Below, in pieces: positions 1 to 7,071 of a stretch of DNA of 14,330 bases (its first letter is position 1; every line of letters begins with the position of its first letter). The stretch spans positions 1 to 14,330 of the forward strand of contig DFQW01000161.1 of assembly GCA_002377985.1 (NCBI GenBank), given 5' to 3'. Source of the DNA: Halieaceae bacterium UBA3479. Lineage in GTDB: Bacteria > Pseudomonadota > Gammaproteobacteria > Pseudomonadales > Halieaceae. The position numbers and the translations under genes are program-made. The notes beneath the pieces were generated by a model. The model did no database searches. It was not told the DNA's origin and worked only from the letters and a program-made list of their open reading frames with translations.

Positions 1-751
1 TACGCCGCTGACGCTGGGTATTGAGACCATGGGTGGTGTCGCCACGCCGTTGATCGAGAAAAACACCACCATACCCACCAAAAAGTCGCAGGTGTTTTCA
101 ACCGCTGAAGACAACCAGACCGCGGTAACGATTCACGTGGTGCAAGGTGAGCGAAAGCAGGCGGCCCAAAACAAATCCCTCGGACGTTTTGATTTGGCAG
201 ACATCCCGCCTTCCCCGCGCGGCATGCCCCAGATCGAGGTAACTTTTGATCTCGATGCCAACGGCATCCTCAATGTCTCCGCCAAGGACAAGGCGACCGG
301 TAAACAGCAGTCCATCCGGATTACTGCCTCGGGTGGATTATCGGAGGATGAAATCGAAAAAATGGTACAGGATGCCGAGGCGAACGCTGAAGCCGACAAG
401 AAGTTCGAGGAGCTTGTGGCCGCGCGTAATACGGCTGATGGCATGGTTCATGCCGCGCGCAAGACGCTGGAGGAGGCAGGAGAGCATGCGACAGATGATG
501 AGCGCAGTGCGATCGAAGCCGCCATTGCCGAAGTTGAGGAGGCTATCAAAGGGGATGACGCGGGTTCTATGCAAGCCGCCACAACCAAACTGACCGAGGC
601 AACGGGCGGTGTCGCACAAAAGATGTACGCCGCACAGCAAGCGCAGGACGCGTCGGCTGGGGCGGATGCCGCGGGCGCGGACGCAGAGCCTGACCAAGGT
701 GATGTGGTTGATGCCGAGTTTGAGGAAGTCAAGGAAGACAAGCGCGCCTGA
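1..751 (+). CDS. dnaK: DnaK (Hsp70 chaperone), 3' part only
   Basis: This is the C-terminal ~250 residues of the cytosolic Hsp70 chaperone. The gene enters from the left edge: base 1 is the last base of a codon and the first full codon is ACG at 2, reading [12 protein letters not shown], the conserved start of the substrate-binding domain. The beta-sandwich follows ([50 protein letters not shown]), then the helical lid ([20 protein letters not shown]). An Ala/Gly/Asp-rich linker leads to the tail [15 protein letters not shown], the usual bacterial EEVK ending. The nucleotide-binding domain lies outside the window. The ATG at 29 is an internal Met and not a start. dnaJ follows after 143 bp that contain a terminator-like hairpin. 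Identification is essentially certain. The heat-shock promoter would be upstream of the window. Confidence 0.98.
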   Translation, partial: TPLTLGIETMGGVATPLIEKNTTIPTKKSQVFSTAEDNQTAVTIHVVQGERKQAAQNKSLGRFDLADIPPSPRGMPQIEVTFDLDANGILNVSAKDKATGKQQSIRITASGGLSEDEIEKMVQDAEANAEADKKFEELVAARNTADGMVHAARKTLEEAGEHATDDERSAIEAAIAEVEEAIKGDDAGSMQAATTKLTEATGGVAQKMYAAQQAQDASAGADAAGADAEPDQGDVVDAEFEEVKEDKRA

Positions 752-757
752 TGGCTG

Positions 758-774
758 CTCTCCCTTTGGGAGAG
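758..774 (+). other. Perfect 7-bp stem-loop just after dnaK
   Basis: CTCTCCC (758-764) and GGGAGAG (768-774) pair perfectly around a TTT loop, 6 bases after the dnaK stop codon. No T-run follows, so it is not an intrinsic terminator by itself. In a dnaK-dnaJ transcript it could protect the dnaK 3' end after processing, which is inference. The palindrome itself is read directly. Confidence 0.45.
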
Positions 775-810
775 GGATATCCTGAAGCGCCTCCGGGAAG
801 AGGTTGATCC

Positions 811-852
811 GACGCGGGCCATGATCCGATCATTGCGCCCGCGTCCGTTTTT
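811..852 (+). terminator. Terminator-like hairpin between dnaK and dnaJ
   Basis: GACGCGGGC (811-819) pairs with GCCCGCGTC (837-845). Inside it ATGAT (821-825) pairs with ATCAT (829-833) around a CCG loop. The stem is followed by CG and then TTTTT (848-852). This is the form of a Rho-independent terminator, with a GC-rich stem and a U-tract. It lies between two genes normally co-transcribed, so it most likely acts as a leaky terminator or processing site that keeps dnaJ expression below dnaK. I see no obvious sigma70 or heat-shock promoter between it and the dnaJ start at 895, which favours read-through over independent transcription. Confidence 0.6.
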
Positions 853-894
853 AGGGAGGAGGTGATGCGCACCCATTAAGCGCACACAGGAATT

Positions 895-2022
895 ATGTCT
901 AAACGCGATTATTACGAAGTGCTCGGTGTCGATAGATCGGCAAGTGAGCAGGATGTTAAGAAGGCCTATCGTCGCATTGCGATGAAGTATCACCCGGACC
1001 GCAACCCGGATGATGCCGACGCGGACGCAAAATTCAAAGAGGCCACAGAGGCCTACGAGGTCCTGTCAGACAGCAGTAAGCGTGGCAGCTACGACCAGTT
1101 CGGTCATGCCGGTGTCGACCCCTCGATGGGCGGTGGCGGTTTTCAGGGCGGCAGTTTTTCGGACATCTTCGGTGACGTTTTCGGCGACATATTTGGTGGC
1201 GGTGGAGGCGGGCGCCGACAGGGCCCTCAGCGGGGTTCCGATTTGCGCTACACCCTGGAGGTTTCGCTGGAAGAGGCTGTCAGGGGTTCAACTGCCGAAA
1301 TTCGTGTGCCTTCACTTCAGCACTGTGAACCCTGCGATGGCAGTGGCGCGAAGCCCGGTAGTAGTCCGAAGACCTGCGGCGGCTGCGGCGGCAGCGGTCA
1401 AGTCAGGTCCCAGCAGGGATTTTTTCAGGTTCAGCAGACCTGCCCCAAGTGCCGGGGACGCGGCCAAACGATTTCGGATCCCTGTGGCGAATGCCGTGGA
1501 CAGGGATTGGTGGAAAAAACCAAAACTCTATCGGTCAAGGTGCCGCCCGGTGTCGATACGGGTGACAGGATCCGTTTGAGCGGTGAGGGTGAGGCCGGTC
1601 CGGCCGGTGGGCCCCCCGGCGACTTATTCGTGCAGATTGCTGTGCGGCAGCATTCGCTGTTTGAGCGCGATGGGCGACATCTTTACTGCGAAGTGCCCAT
1701 CAATTTTGCCGATGCTGCGCTGGGAGGCGAGCTTGAGGTCCCCACGCTGGACGGCAGGGTGAAGCTGAAAATTCCAGCGGAGACCCAGACAGGCAAGATG
1801 TTTCGCCTGCGAGGTAAGGGCGTGAAGCCGGTGCGGGGTGGTCCCGTTGGCGATTTGCTGTGCCGAGCTGTGGTGGAAACCCCCGTTAATCTGACTCGCG
1901 AGCAGAGGGCGCTTTTAGAAGAGTTCCGCAGTGCACTCAACGCGGGGGGAGAGCAACAATCGCCGCGCCAGACCAGTTGGTTCGAGGGAGTGAAGAACTT
2001 TTTTGATGGAATGACCGGATGA
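895..2022 (+). CDS. dnaJ: DnaJ (Hsp40 co-chaperone)
   Basis: This cytosolic J-protein delivers unfolded clients to DnaK and stimulates its ATPase. The 375 residues match the usual type I DnaJ length. The J domain (1-70) carries the essential HPD at 33-35. A Gly/Phe-rich segment follows (about 76-115). The zinc region has four CxxCxGxG-type repeats with Cys144/147, 161/164, 183/186 and 197/200, all eight cysteines present. The C-terminal substrate-binding beta domains fill the rest. The start ATG is preceded by CAGGA at 887-891, a good ribosome site. The last codons overlap dapB by ATGA (2019-2022), implying translational coupling. A terminator-like hairpin lies upstream. Identification is certain. 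Confidence 0.98.
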   Translation: MSKRDYYEVLGVDRSASEQDVKKAYRRIAMKYHPDRNPDDADADAKFKEATEAYEVLSDSSKRGSYDQFGHAGVDPSMGGGGFQGGSFSDIFGDVFGDIFGGGGGGRRQGPQRGSDLRYTLEVSLEEAVRGSTAEIRVPSLQHCEPCDGSGAKPGSSPKTCGGCGGSGQVRSQQGFFQVQQTCPKCRGRGQTISDPCGECRGQGLVEKTKTLSVKVPPGVDTGDRIRLSGEGEAGPAGGPPGDLFVQIAVRQHSLFERDGRHLYCEVPINFADAALGGELEVPTLDGRVKLKIPAETQTGKMFRLRGKGVKPVRGGPVGDLLCRAVVETPVNLTREQRALLEEFRSALNAGGEQQSPRQTSWFEGVKNFFDGMTG

Positions 2023-2840
2023 CCGTCAGGATCGGCATTACCGGGGCCGCGGGACGCATGGGGCGAACGCTCGCCGAGACCATTTTCCGGCGCGAAGCGC
2101 ACTGTCAGCTCACTGCTGCAATCGAACGGCCGGGGTCTTCACTGATTGGCGCCGACGTTGGAGAACTGCTCGGTGTGGGTGCCAGTGGCACTAAAGTGGG
2201 CGCGGATCTGGCGGCCGTAATCGATGGAATCGATGTCTTGATCGACTTCACGGTCCCCGAGGCTACGTTAACCCACGCTGAGATTTGCGCGACCCACGGC
2301 GTACCGATGGTGGTGGGAACCACGGGCTTTACTGATGCCCAGGCAGCGCAATTGGCCGCGATGACCCGGGAGATTCCGATGTGCCAGTCTGCCAATTTCA
2401 GCCCGGGTGTGAATCTGACTTTCAGACTCGTAGAAGCCGCAGCGCGCGCCCTGGGTGAAACCGTCGATATAGAGATTGTGGAAGCGCATCATCGCCATAA
2501 GATAGACGCCCCCTCAGGTACGGCGCTCGCCCTCGGCGACACGGTGGCGGCAACACAGGGCAAGAGGCTCTCGGAGGTCGCGGTCTACTCAAGAGAAGGC
2601 CGAACGGGTGCCCGAGAGCCGGGAACGATCGGTTTTAGCGTCATTCGTGCAGGGGATATTGTGGGCGACCACACGGTTATTTTTGCCGGCGACGGCGAGC
2701 GCCTCGAAATTACGCACAAAGCGAGCTCCCGATCGGCTTTTGCTTCGGGTGCGGTGACGGCGGCGTGTTGGTTGGTAGGGCGATCTGCCGGCCAGTTCAG
2801 CATGCAGGATGTGTTAGCCAGTGAGGAGAGAGGCGCATGA
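2019..2840 (+). CDS. dapB: 4-hydroxy-tetrahydrodipicolinate reductase
   Basis: DapB reduces the DapA product with NAD(P)H in the diaminopimelate/lysine pathway, which feeds peptidoglycan and lysine synthesis in the cytosol. The 273 residues match the family length. The N-terminal nucleotide-binding fold shows [10 protein letters not shown] (6-15), then DFTVPEA and VVGTTGF near 98-104. The signature [16 protein letters not shown] (155-170) carries the catalytic pair His157/His158 and Lys161, which correspond to His159/His160/Lys163 of the E. coli enzyme. SANFSPGVN precedes it. The start is the ATG that overlaps the dnaJ stop. dnaJ-dapB is a common gammaproteobacterial order, in which carA often comes next; here a thioredoxin-TPR gene follows with another ATGA overlap (2837-2840). 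Confidence 0.97.
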   Translation: MTVRIGITGAAGRMGRTLAETIFRREAHCQLTAAIERPGSSLIGADVGELLGVGASGTKVGADLAAVIDGIDVLIDFTVPEATLTHAEICATHGVPMVVGTTGFTDAQAAQLAAMTREIPMCQSANFSPGVNLTFRLVEAAARALGETVDIEIVEAHHRHKIDAPSGTALALGDTVAATQGKRLSEVAVYSREGRTGAREPGTIGFSVIRAGDIVGDHTVIFAGDGERLEITHKASSRSAFASGAVTAACWLVGRSAGQFSMQDVLASEERGA

Positions 2841-3697
2841 ATGCAGCCAATTACATCGTTGATATCGACGAGAGTAACGCCCAGGCACTGTTGATTGAGG
2901 AGTCTCTCAAACGTCCGGTCGTAGTGGATTTTTGGGCGGACTGGTGTGGCCCTTGTAAGCAGTTGATGCCGATTCTTGAAAAGTTGGCGGCCGAGTATCA
3001 AGGGGCGTTCCTGTTGGCCAAGGTCAACGCCGATGAACAACAGATGCTGGCGCAGCAGCTGGGTGTGCGATCGCTGCCCACCGTCATGGTCATCAAGGAA
3101 GGTCAGCCGGTGGATGGATTTTCCGGTGCACAGCCAGAGTCGGCGGTGCGCGAGATGCTCGACAAGCACGTGCCGTCACCGCAGGCCGATGCGCTGGCGC
3201 AGGCAGAGCAACTGATTGCTGAGGGCGATATTCCCGGCGCGCTGGCGCTGTATCGGGGGGCCTGGGAGGATTCGGGTCACAAGCCCACATTTACCATGGC
3301 GTATGCGGGCGCACTAATTACCGCTAACCGACTGGACGAGGCCGAAGCCCTGTTGGGTGACGTCAGAATGGTGGATCAGGATGCGCGCTATGAGCAGCTG
3401 ATGGCCCAGATAGAACTGCAGCGGCAGGCGGCGCGATCACCCGAAGTAGAGGCCTTGGAAGCCGATCTTGCCAGTGACGAGCAGAATCATGAGGTCAGGA
3501 TCAAATTAGCGGTGCAGCTGGGCACGCATGGCCAGTATCGCGAGGCGCTGGAGCATCTGCTAGTGGTGCTGCGCGCAGATCGGGACTGGGGCAACGGGGA
3601 GGCTAAGCGCGTCTATCTCGATATGATTGCGACGATTGGCAAGGGAGATCCTCTCGCGGCGGAATACCAGCGCAAGTTGTTTTCCCTCATGTACTGA
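2837..3697 (+). CDS. cnoX: Thioredoxin-TPR co-chaperone, CnoX/YbbN type
   Basis: The 286-residue protein has an N-terminal thioredoxin fold (about 8-110) with the active-site motif WCGPC (Cys37/Cys40) and a cis-proline at RSLPT (Pro81). Helical TPR-like repeats follow (about 120-286, for example [27 protein letters not shown]). This is the CnoX (YbbN) architecture, a holdase that binds oxidatively damaged proteins and passes them to DnaK/DnaJ/GrpE and GroEL. E. coli CnoX has lost the first active-site Cys; this one keeps both, so a redox-active form is plausible. The two active-site cysteines are the only ones in the protein. The ATG overlaps the dapB stop, and the gene is the last of the dnaK operon. 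The fold is certain; use of the name cnoX rests on architecture and context. Confidence 0.88.
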   Translation: MNAANYIVDIDESNAQALLIEESLKRPVVVDFWADWCGPCKQLMPILEKLAAEYQGAFLLAKVNADEQQMLAQQLGVRSLPTVMVIKEGQPVDGFSGAQPESAVREMLDKHVPSPQADALAQAEQLIAEGDIPGALALYRGAWEDSGHKPTFTMAYAGALITANRLDEAEALLGDVRMVDQDARYEQLMAQIELQRQAARSPEVEALEADLASDEQNHEVRIKLAVQLGTHGQYREALEHLLVVLRADRDWGNGEAKRVYLDMIATIGKGDPLAAEYQRKLFSLMY

Positions 3698-3742
3698 AGT
3701 GCCATGCGCAACGTCTGCATTGAAGCGGCCTTGTGTTAACTG

Positions 3743-3763
3743 ACGCCCCCGCGGAGCGTTTGT
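3743..3763 (+). terminator. Weak terminator candidate after cnoX
   Basis: ACGC (3743-3746) pairs with GCGT (3756-3759), with a further CC/GG pair inside (3748-3749 with 3753-3754) after one mismatch, and TTTGTGT follows. It lies 46 bases after the cnoX stop, where the chaperone operon should end. The stem is short and the T-run is broken, so Rho-dependent termination is as likely. Confidence 0.28.
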
Positions 3764-3768
3764 GTGCT

Positions 3769-3782
3769 GTGGTGAACACCAC
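3769..3782. promoter_or_regulatory. Palindrome upstream of the acyl-CoA operon
   Basis: GTGGTG (3769-3774) and CACCAC (3777-3782) form a perfect 6+6 inverted repeat around AA. It lies in the 229-bp spacer before the acyl-CoA dehydrogenase operon, upstream of the possible promoter at 3815-3843, where a regulator site would be expected. A cognate regulator cannot be named from the sequence. Confidence 0.35.
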
Positions 3783-3806
3783 CCCTCATTGGCGCGCGAT
3801 GCGCTG

Positions 3807-3843
3807 TTGCAGGGTTGCAATGGGTCCCCAACTTCTCTACATT
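3807..3843 (+). promoter_or_regulatory. Possible promoter with palindrome over its -35
   Basis: TTGCAA (3815-3820) and TACATT (3838-3843) are 17 bp apart, each matching the sigma70 hexamers at four of six bases. The -35 overlaps the inverted repeat TTGCA-gggt-TGCAA (3807-3820). Transcription from here would give a leader of about 75 bases before the ATG at 3927. The region between 3844 and 3926 is AT-rich at first (3855-3880) and then holds the ribosome site GAGGTG (3917-3922). The match is weak, and another promoter in the same spacer is possible. Confidence 0.35.
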
Positions 3844-3926
3844 CTGCCTAGTCAGAAAACATACTCAAAATTCAAAAAATACCTTCCGGCACATTCGCCA
3901 GAGGGATCCTTCGTGTGAGGTGAACC

Positions 3927-5105
3927 ATGGATACCGCATATTCCGCTGAAGATTTGGCCTTTCGTGATGAAGTGCGCGGCTTTTTTGCCGAGGCCTATAC
4001 CCCAGAACTGCAAAAACGATTGCGCTCACCCGATTACAAGAACGCGATCGAGGAGTGGCAGCGCAAGCTGTATGACCAGGGCTGGGTAGCCCCCAACTGG
4101 CCTGCTGAATATGGCGGCACGGGCTGGACCGCAACCCAGAAGTACATCTACGAGACCGAGCGTTCTCTCGCTGGCATCCCCAACGTCGTGCCTTTTGGTT
4201 TGGTGATGGTGGCCAATGTGATCATGGCTTACGGCACGGATGAGCAAAAATCCTATTTTCTGCCGCGCATTTTGAAGAGTGAGGACTGGTGGTGCCAGGG
4301 CTACTCCGAGCCGGGTTCGGGCTCGGACCTCGCGAGCCTGAAGACCAAAGCCGAGCGGGATGGTGATGATTTCATCATCAACGGTGCCAAGATCTGGACG
4401 ACCTATGCGCAATATGCCGACTGGATTTTCTGCCTGGTGCGTACCGATAACTCCGGCAAAAAGCAGGAGGGCATCACCTTCATATTGATCGATATGAAAT
4501 CTGAGGGGATCAAGGTGAATCCCATCATTTCCATCGACAATCACCATAGCCTGAATGAAGTGGAGTTCAACAACGTCCGCGTGCCTGCCAAGAATGTCGT
4601 CGGCGAAGTCGGCAAGGGCTGGACGGTTGCCAAGGCGCTGCTTGCGCACGAGCGCACGGGCATTGCCGGTGTTGCCGACGTGAAGCGCGCTGTGCGCGTC
4701 ATCAAGGAAGTCGCGGCGAAGGAAGAGAACGGCGGCCAGCGCTTGATCGACGATCCCGGCTTCCAGCAGCGTCTCGCCGATATCGAAGTGGAGTTGATGG
4801 CGCTGGAATTCACCGAGCTGCGCACGCTGGCCACTCAGGCCGCGGGCGGCTTCCCGGGGCCCGAATCATCGCTGCTGAAGATCAAGGGTACCGAGCTCCA
4901 GCAGGCAACCCAGGAAATGCTGATGGAGATCGCGGCGTATTATCAGGGTGTTCTGCCGATTGATCTGGATCCCGATGCGCTGGGGCATGCTTTTGCGCCG
5001 GACGCGCGCCGGTCCTACATGTACGGTCGTGCTGCTACCATTTATGGAGGCTCCAACGAAGTGCAGAAGAACATTATTGCCAAGTATGTGCTGGGCCTTG
5101 AGTGA
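3927..5105 (+). CDS. Acyl-CoA dehydrogenase, probable catalytic subunit
   Basis: This FAD enzyme of 392 residues should introduce the alpha-beta double bond into an acyl-CoA and pass electrons to ETF. The N-terminal helical domain runs to about residue 120. The substrate/FAD motif CQGYSEPGSGSD follows (SEPGSGSD at 127-134), then the beta domain and the C-terminal helices ending IYGGSNEVQKNIIAKY. The MCAD-type catalytic Glu position reads Gly374 (YGGS). By my alignment Glu242 in LLAHERTG takes the place of the helix-G Glu254 of isovaleryl-CoA dehydrogenase, as in many FadE-like enzymes. The start is the ATG after GAGGTG (3917-3922). A second, different dehydrogenase follows after 12 bp, which suggests a two-subunit enzyme like the actinobacterial steroid side-chain dehydrogenases. 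The family is certain; the substrate is unknown. Confidence 0.93.
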   Translation: MDTAYSAEDLAFRDEVRGFFAEAYTPELQKRLRSPDYKNAIEEWQRKLYDQGWVAPNWPAEYGGTGWTATQKYIYETERSLAGIPNVVPFGLVMVANVIMAYGTDEQKSYFLPRILKSEDWWCQGYSEPGSGSDLASLKTKAERDGDDFIINGAKIWTTYAQYADWIFCLVRTDNSGKKQEGITFILIDMKSEGIKVNPIISIDNHHSLNEVEFNNVRVPAKNVVGEVGKGWTVAKALLAHERTGIAGVADVKRAVRVIKEVAAKEENGGQRLIDDPGFQQRLADIEVELMALEFTELRTLATQAAGGFPGPESSLLKIKGTELQQATQEMLMEIAAYYQGVLPIDLDPDALGHAFAPDARRSYMYGRAATIYGGSNEVQKNIIAKYVLGLE

Positions 5106-5117
5106 GGATCGCTGACC

Positions 5118-6257
5118 ATGAATTTTGACTTTACTGAAGAGCAACAAATGGTCCGCGACTCGATCGCGCGCTTCGTGCAAGACGATTACGACTGGGATAC
5201 CCGCAAGGCGATTGTCGCTTCCGAGCAGGGCATGAGCCCCGACAACTGGCAGCTGTTTGCGGAGCTGGGATGGTTGTCGATTCCCTTTGCCGAGGAACAC
5301 GGTGGTTTTGGCGGCAATATCGTCGATATGTCTGTCGTGATGGAAGAGCTGGGCAAAGGGCTGGTTGTTGAGCCCTATTTCCCCACAGTGGTGCTCTTTG
5401 GGGGCCTCATTAAGCGGGCGGGCAATGAAGCGCAACAGGCCGAATGGTTGCCGCGCGTCATTGGTGGCGAAGTGCTGGGTGCTTTTGCCTATGTCGAGCG
5501 CCAGAGCCGATTCGCACTCCACGATTGCCAGACTACCGCGACCCGATCGGGTGACGGCTATGTGCTGAACGGCGAGAAAGTGGTGGTCTTTAATGGCGAG
5601 CAAGCCAATAACCTGGTGGTATTGGCACGTACCTCCGGTGCGCAATCTGATCGCGAGGGCTTGTCGTTGTTTGTGGTCGATTCGGCTGCCGCCGGTGTCG
5701 ATATGATGAGTTACCCCATGATGGATGGGCAACGTGCAGCGAACATCACATTCAAAGACGTGGCGTTGTCAGCGGACGCCTTGCTCGGCGAGGAGGGCGC
5801 GGCGCTGCCGGTAGTGGAGGCCGTGGTTGATGAGGCCATCATCGCTCTGGCTGCAGAGGCCGTAGGTATCATGGGCGTACTCAACGCAAAAACCCTCGAA
5901 TACACCAAAACACGTGAGCAGTTTGGTGTCTCGATCAGCTCTTATCAGGCGCTACAGCACCGTATGGTCGATACCATGATGGCCTATGAGCAGAGCAAAT
6001 CGTTGCTGTTCAAGGCACTGTGTGAATACAAGCAGGATCCAGCCATGGCAGCGGAGACGATACACGCGTTGAAAGTACTGATCGATCGTAACGGCAAGCA
6101 CATTTTTGGTGAGGCGATCCAGCTTCATGGAGGTATGGGTATGACCGATGAGCTCGATATCGGTCACTACGCCAAGCGCCTGATGATGATCAACACCACC
6201 TTTGGCGACGCGAACTATCACCGCAGTCGTTACATAGAAACCGCTTACGCCGCCTGA
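5118..6257 (+). CDS. Acyl-CoA dehydrogenase, probable partner subunit
   Basis: This is a 379-residue acyl-CoA dehydrogenase-fold protein, clearly different from its upstream neighbour. It begins MNFDFTEEQQMVRDSIARF and ends with IQLHGGMGMTDE (HGG at 337-339) and GDANYHRSRY. Where the neighbour has SEPGSGSD this protein reads VERQSRFALHD, so the canonical substrate/FAD loop is not conserved. The usual C-terminal catalytic Glu is also absent. On helix G my alignment puts Ala240 at the alternative catalytic position, with Glu239 one residue away, so catalytic competence is uncertain. It may be the partner subunit of a heteromeric enzyme. GAGGA at 5104-5108 is the ribosome site, and the next gene starts 2 bp after the stop. 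Family membership is secure; the role as a non-catalytic subunit is inference. Confidence 0.9.
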   Translation: MNFDFTEEQQMVRDSIARFVQDDYDWDTRKAIVASEQGMSPDNWQLFAELGWLSIPFAEEHGGFGGNIVDMSVVMEELGKGLVVEPYFPTVVLFGGLIKRAGNEAQQAEWLPRVIGGEVLGAFAYVERQSRFALHDCQTTATRSGDGYVLNGEKVVVFNGEQANNLVVLARTSGAQSDREGLSLFVVDSAAAGVDMMSYPMMDGQRAANITFKDVALSADALLGEEGAALPVVEAVVDEAIIALAAEAVGIMGVLNAKTLEYTKTREQFGVSISSYQALQHRMVDTMMAYEQSKSLLFKALCEYKQDPAMAAETIHALKVLIDRNGKHIFGEAIQLHGGMGMTDELDIGHYAKRLMMINTTFGDANYHRSRYIETAYAA

Positions 6258-6259
6258 TC

Positions 6260-7051
6260 ATGGAACTGCGCGATAAGGTTGTTGTTGTCACAGGCGGAGC
6301 CAGTGGAATCGGGGCCGGCCTCTGCCGGCGCTTTCGCGACGAGGGGGTGAGGGGTCTTGTCATCGCCGACCTTAATGGTGATGCCGCCGCCGCACTGGCT
6401 GCAGAGCTGGGCGGCAAGAGCCACGCCGTTAATGTATGTGACGAGACGGCTATCGCGGCGCTGGTGGCCGAGACCGAGGCTGAATTTGGGCAAGTTGATT
6501 TGTTCTGCTCTAACGCCGGCATCCTCCATCTCGACGGGGGTGACTACTGGGCGACTTCGAGCCCAAACGACGTCTGGCAGCGCAACTGGGAAGTGCACGT
6601 GATGGCACATATCTATGCGGCCCGCGCCTGCCTCCCCGATATGATTCGCCGCGGTGCGGGCTATTTTTTACATACCGTCTCCGCCGCGGGCTTACTCAGT
6701 CAACCCTACACCGCGGCTTACGCGACAACCAAGCATGCCGCTATTGGCTTTGCGGAATCGCTGGCGATTTCCCATGGTGACGATGGCATCAAGGTCAGCT
6801 GCCTGTGTCCCCAGGCGGTTGATACCGCCATGCTGGGTGGCAGCGACGGTGGATCGGCCGGCCTTGACGGCATCTTGAGCCCCGAACAGGTGGCCGAGGC
6901 CGTTGTGCAGGGACTGGCCGAGGAAACATTCTTGATCCTGCCCCACGAGCAGGTGCGTCAGTATCATCTCAACAAGGCACAAAATTACGACCGCTGGATT
7001 GGCGGTATGCGTAAATTGCGCCGAAACATGCGGCCCCCTACACTCCCCTGA
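6260..7051 (+). CDS. SDR-family NAD-dependent dehydrogenase
   Basis: This is a 263-residue classical short-chain dehydrogenase/reductase. The Rossmann motif TGGASGIG is at 11-18. Asp37, after the second strand (VIADLNG), predicts NAD(H) rather than NADP(H). NAG is at 85-87, and the catalytic set Ser141, Tyr154 and Lys158 appears in SAAGLL and YTAAYATTK. The fourth tetrad residue, normally Asn in a VN motif, reads His113 in WEVHVMAH, which is unusual. No signal peptide or membrane segment is seen. It starts 2 bp after the second acyl-CoA dehydrogenase and precedes aceK by 20 bp. Position suggests oxidation of a hydroxyacyl-CoA or similar alcohol made from the dehydrogenase product; that is inference, and the substrate cannot be read from the sequence. 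Confidence 0.9.
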   Translation: MELRDKVVVVTGGASGIGAGLCRRFRDEGVRGLVIADLNGDAAAALAAELGGKSHAVNVCDETAIAALVAETEAEFGQVDLFCSNAGILHLDGGDYWATSSPNDVWQRNWEVHVMAHIYAARACLPDMIRRGAGYFLHTVSAAGLLSQPYTAAYATTKHAAIGFAESLAISHGDDGIKVSCLCPQAVDTAMLGGSDGGSAGLDGILSPEQVAEAVVQGLAEETFLILPHEQVRQYHLNKAQNYDRWIGGMRKLRRNMRPPTLP

Positions 7052-7071
7052 CACTCGCCGGGGGATATCCT

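Noticed and set aside
29..751. Separate 240-residue gene starting at ATG 29
   Set aside because: The frame continues to the left edge with conserved DnaK sequence; the ATG is the internal Met of GIETMGG.
448..993. Minus-strand frame across the dnaK-dnaJ junction
   Set aside because: It is Ser/Ala-rich shadow sequence opposite dnaK and the J domain, with no motif of its own.
3733..3918. Small frame of 61 codons in the spacer before the acyl-CoA operon
   Set aside because: It starts at GTG without a ribosome site, has no recognisable motif, and covers the likely control region.
3773..3926. TGAAC half-sites (3773-3777, 3921-3925) as TetR operator sites like those at 12261-12297
   Set aside because: Five-base matches are expected by chance, and neither copy has a partner at the spacing seen at the tetR promoter.
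4866..5732. Long minus-strand frame (288 codons) across the two dehydrogenase genes
   Set aside because: It is antisense to two clear enzymes, spans their junction, and has the composition of a shadow frame.
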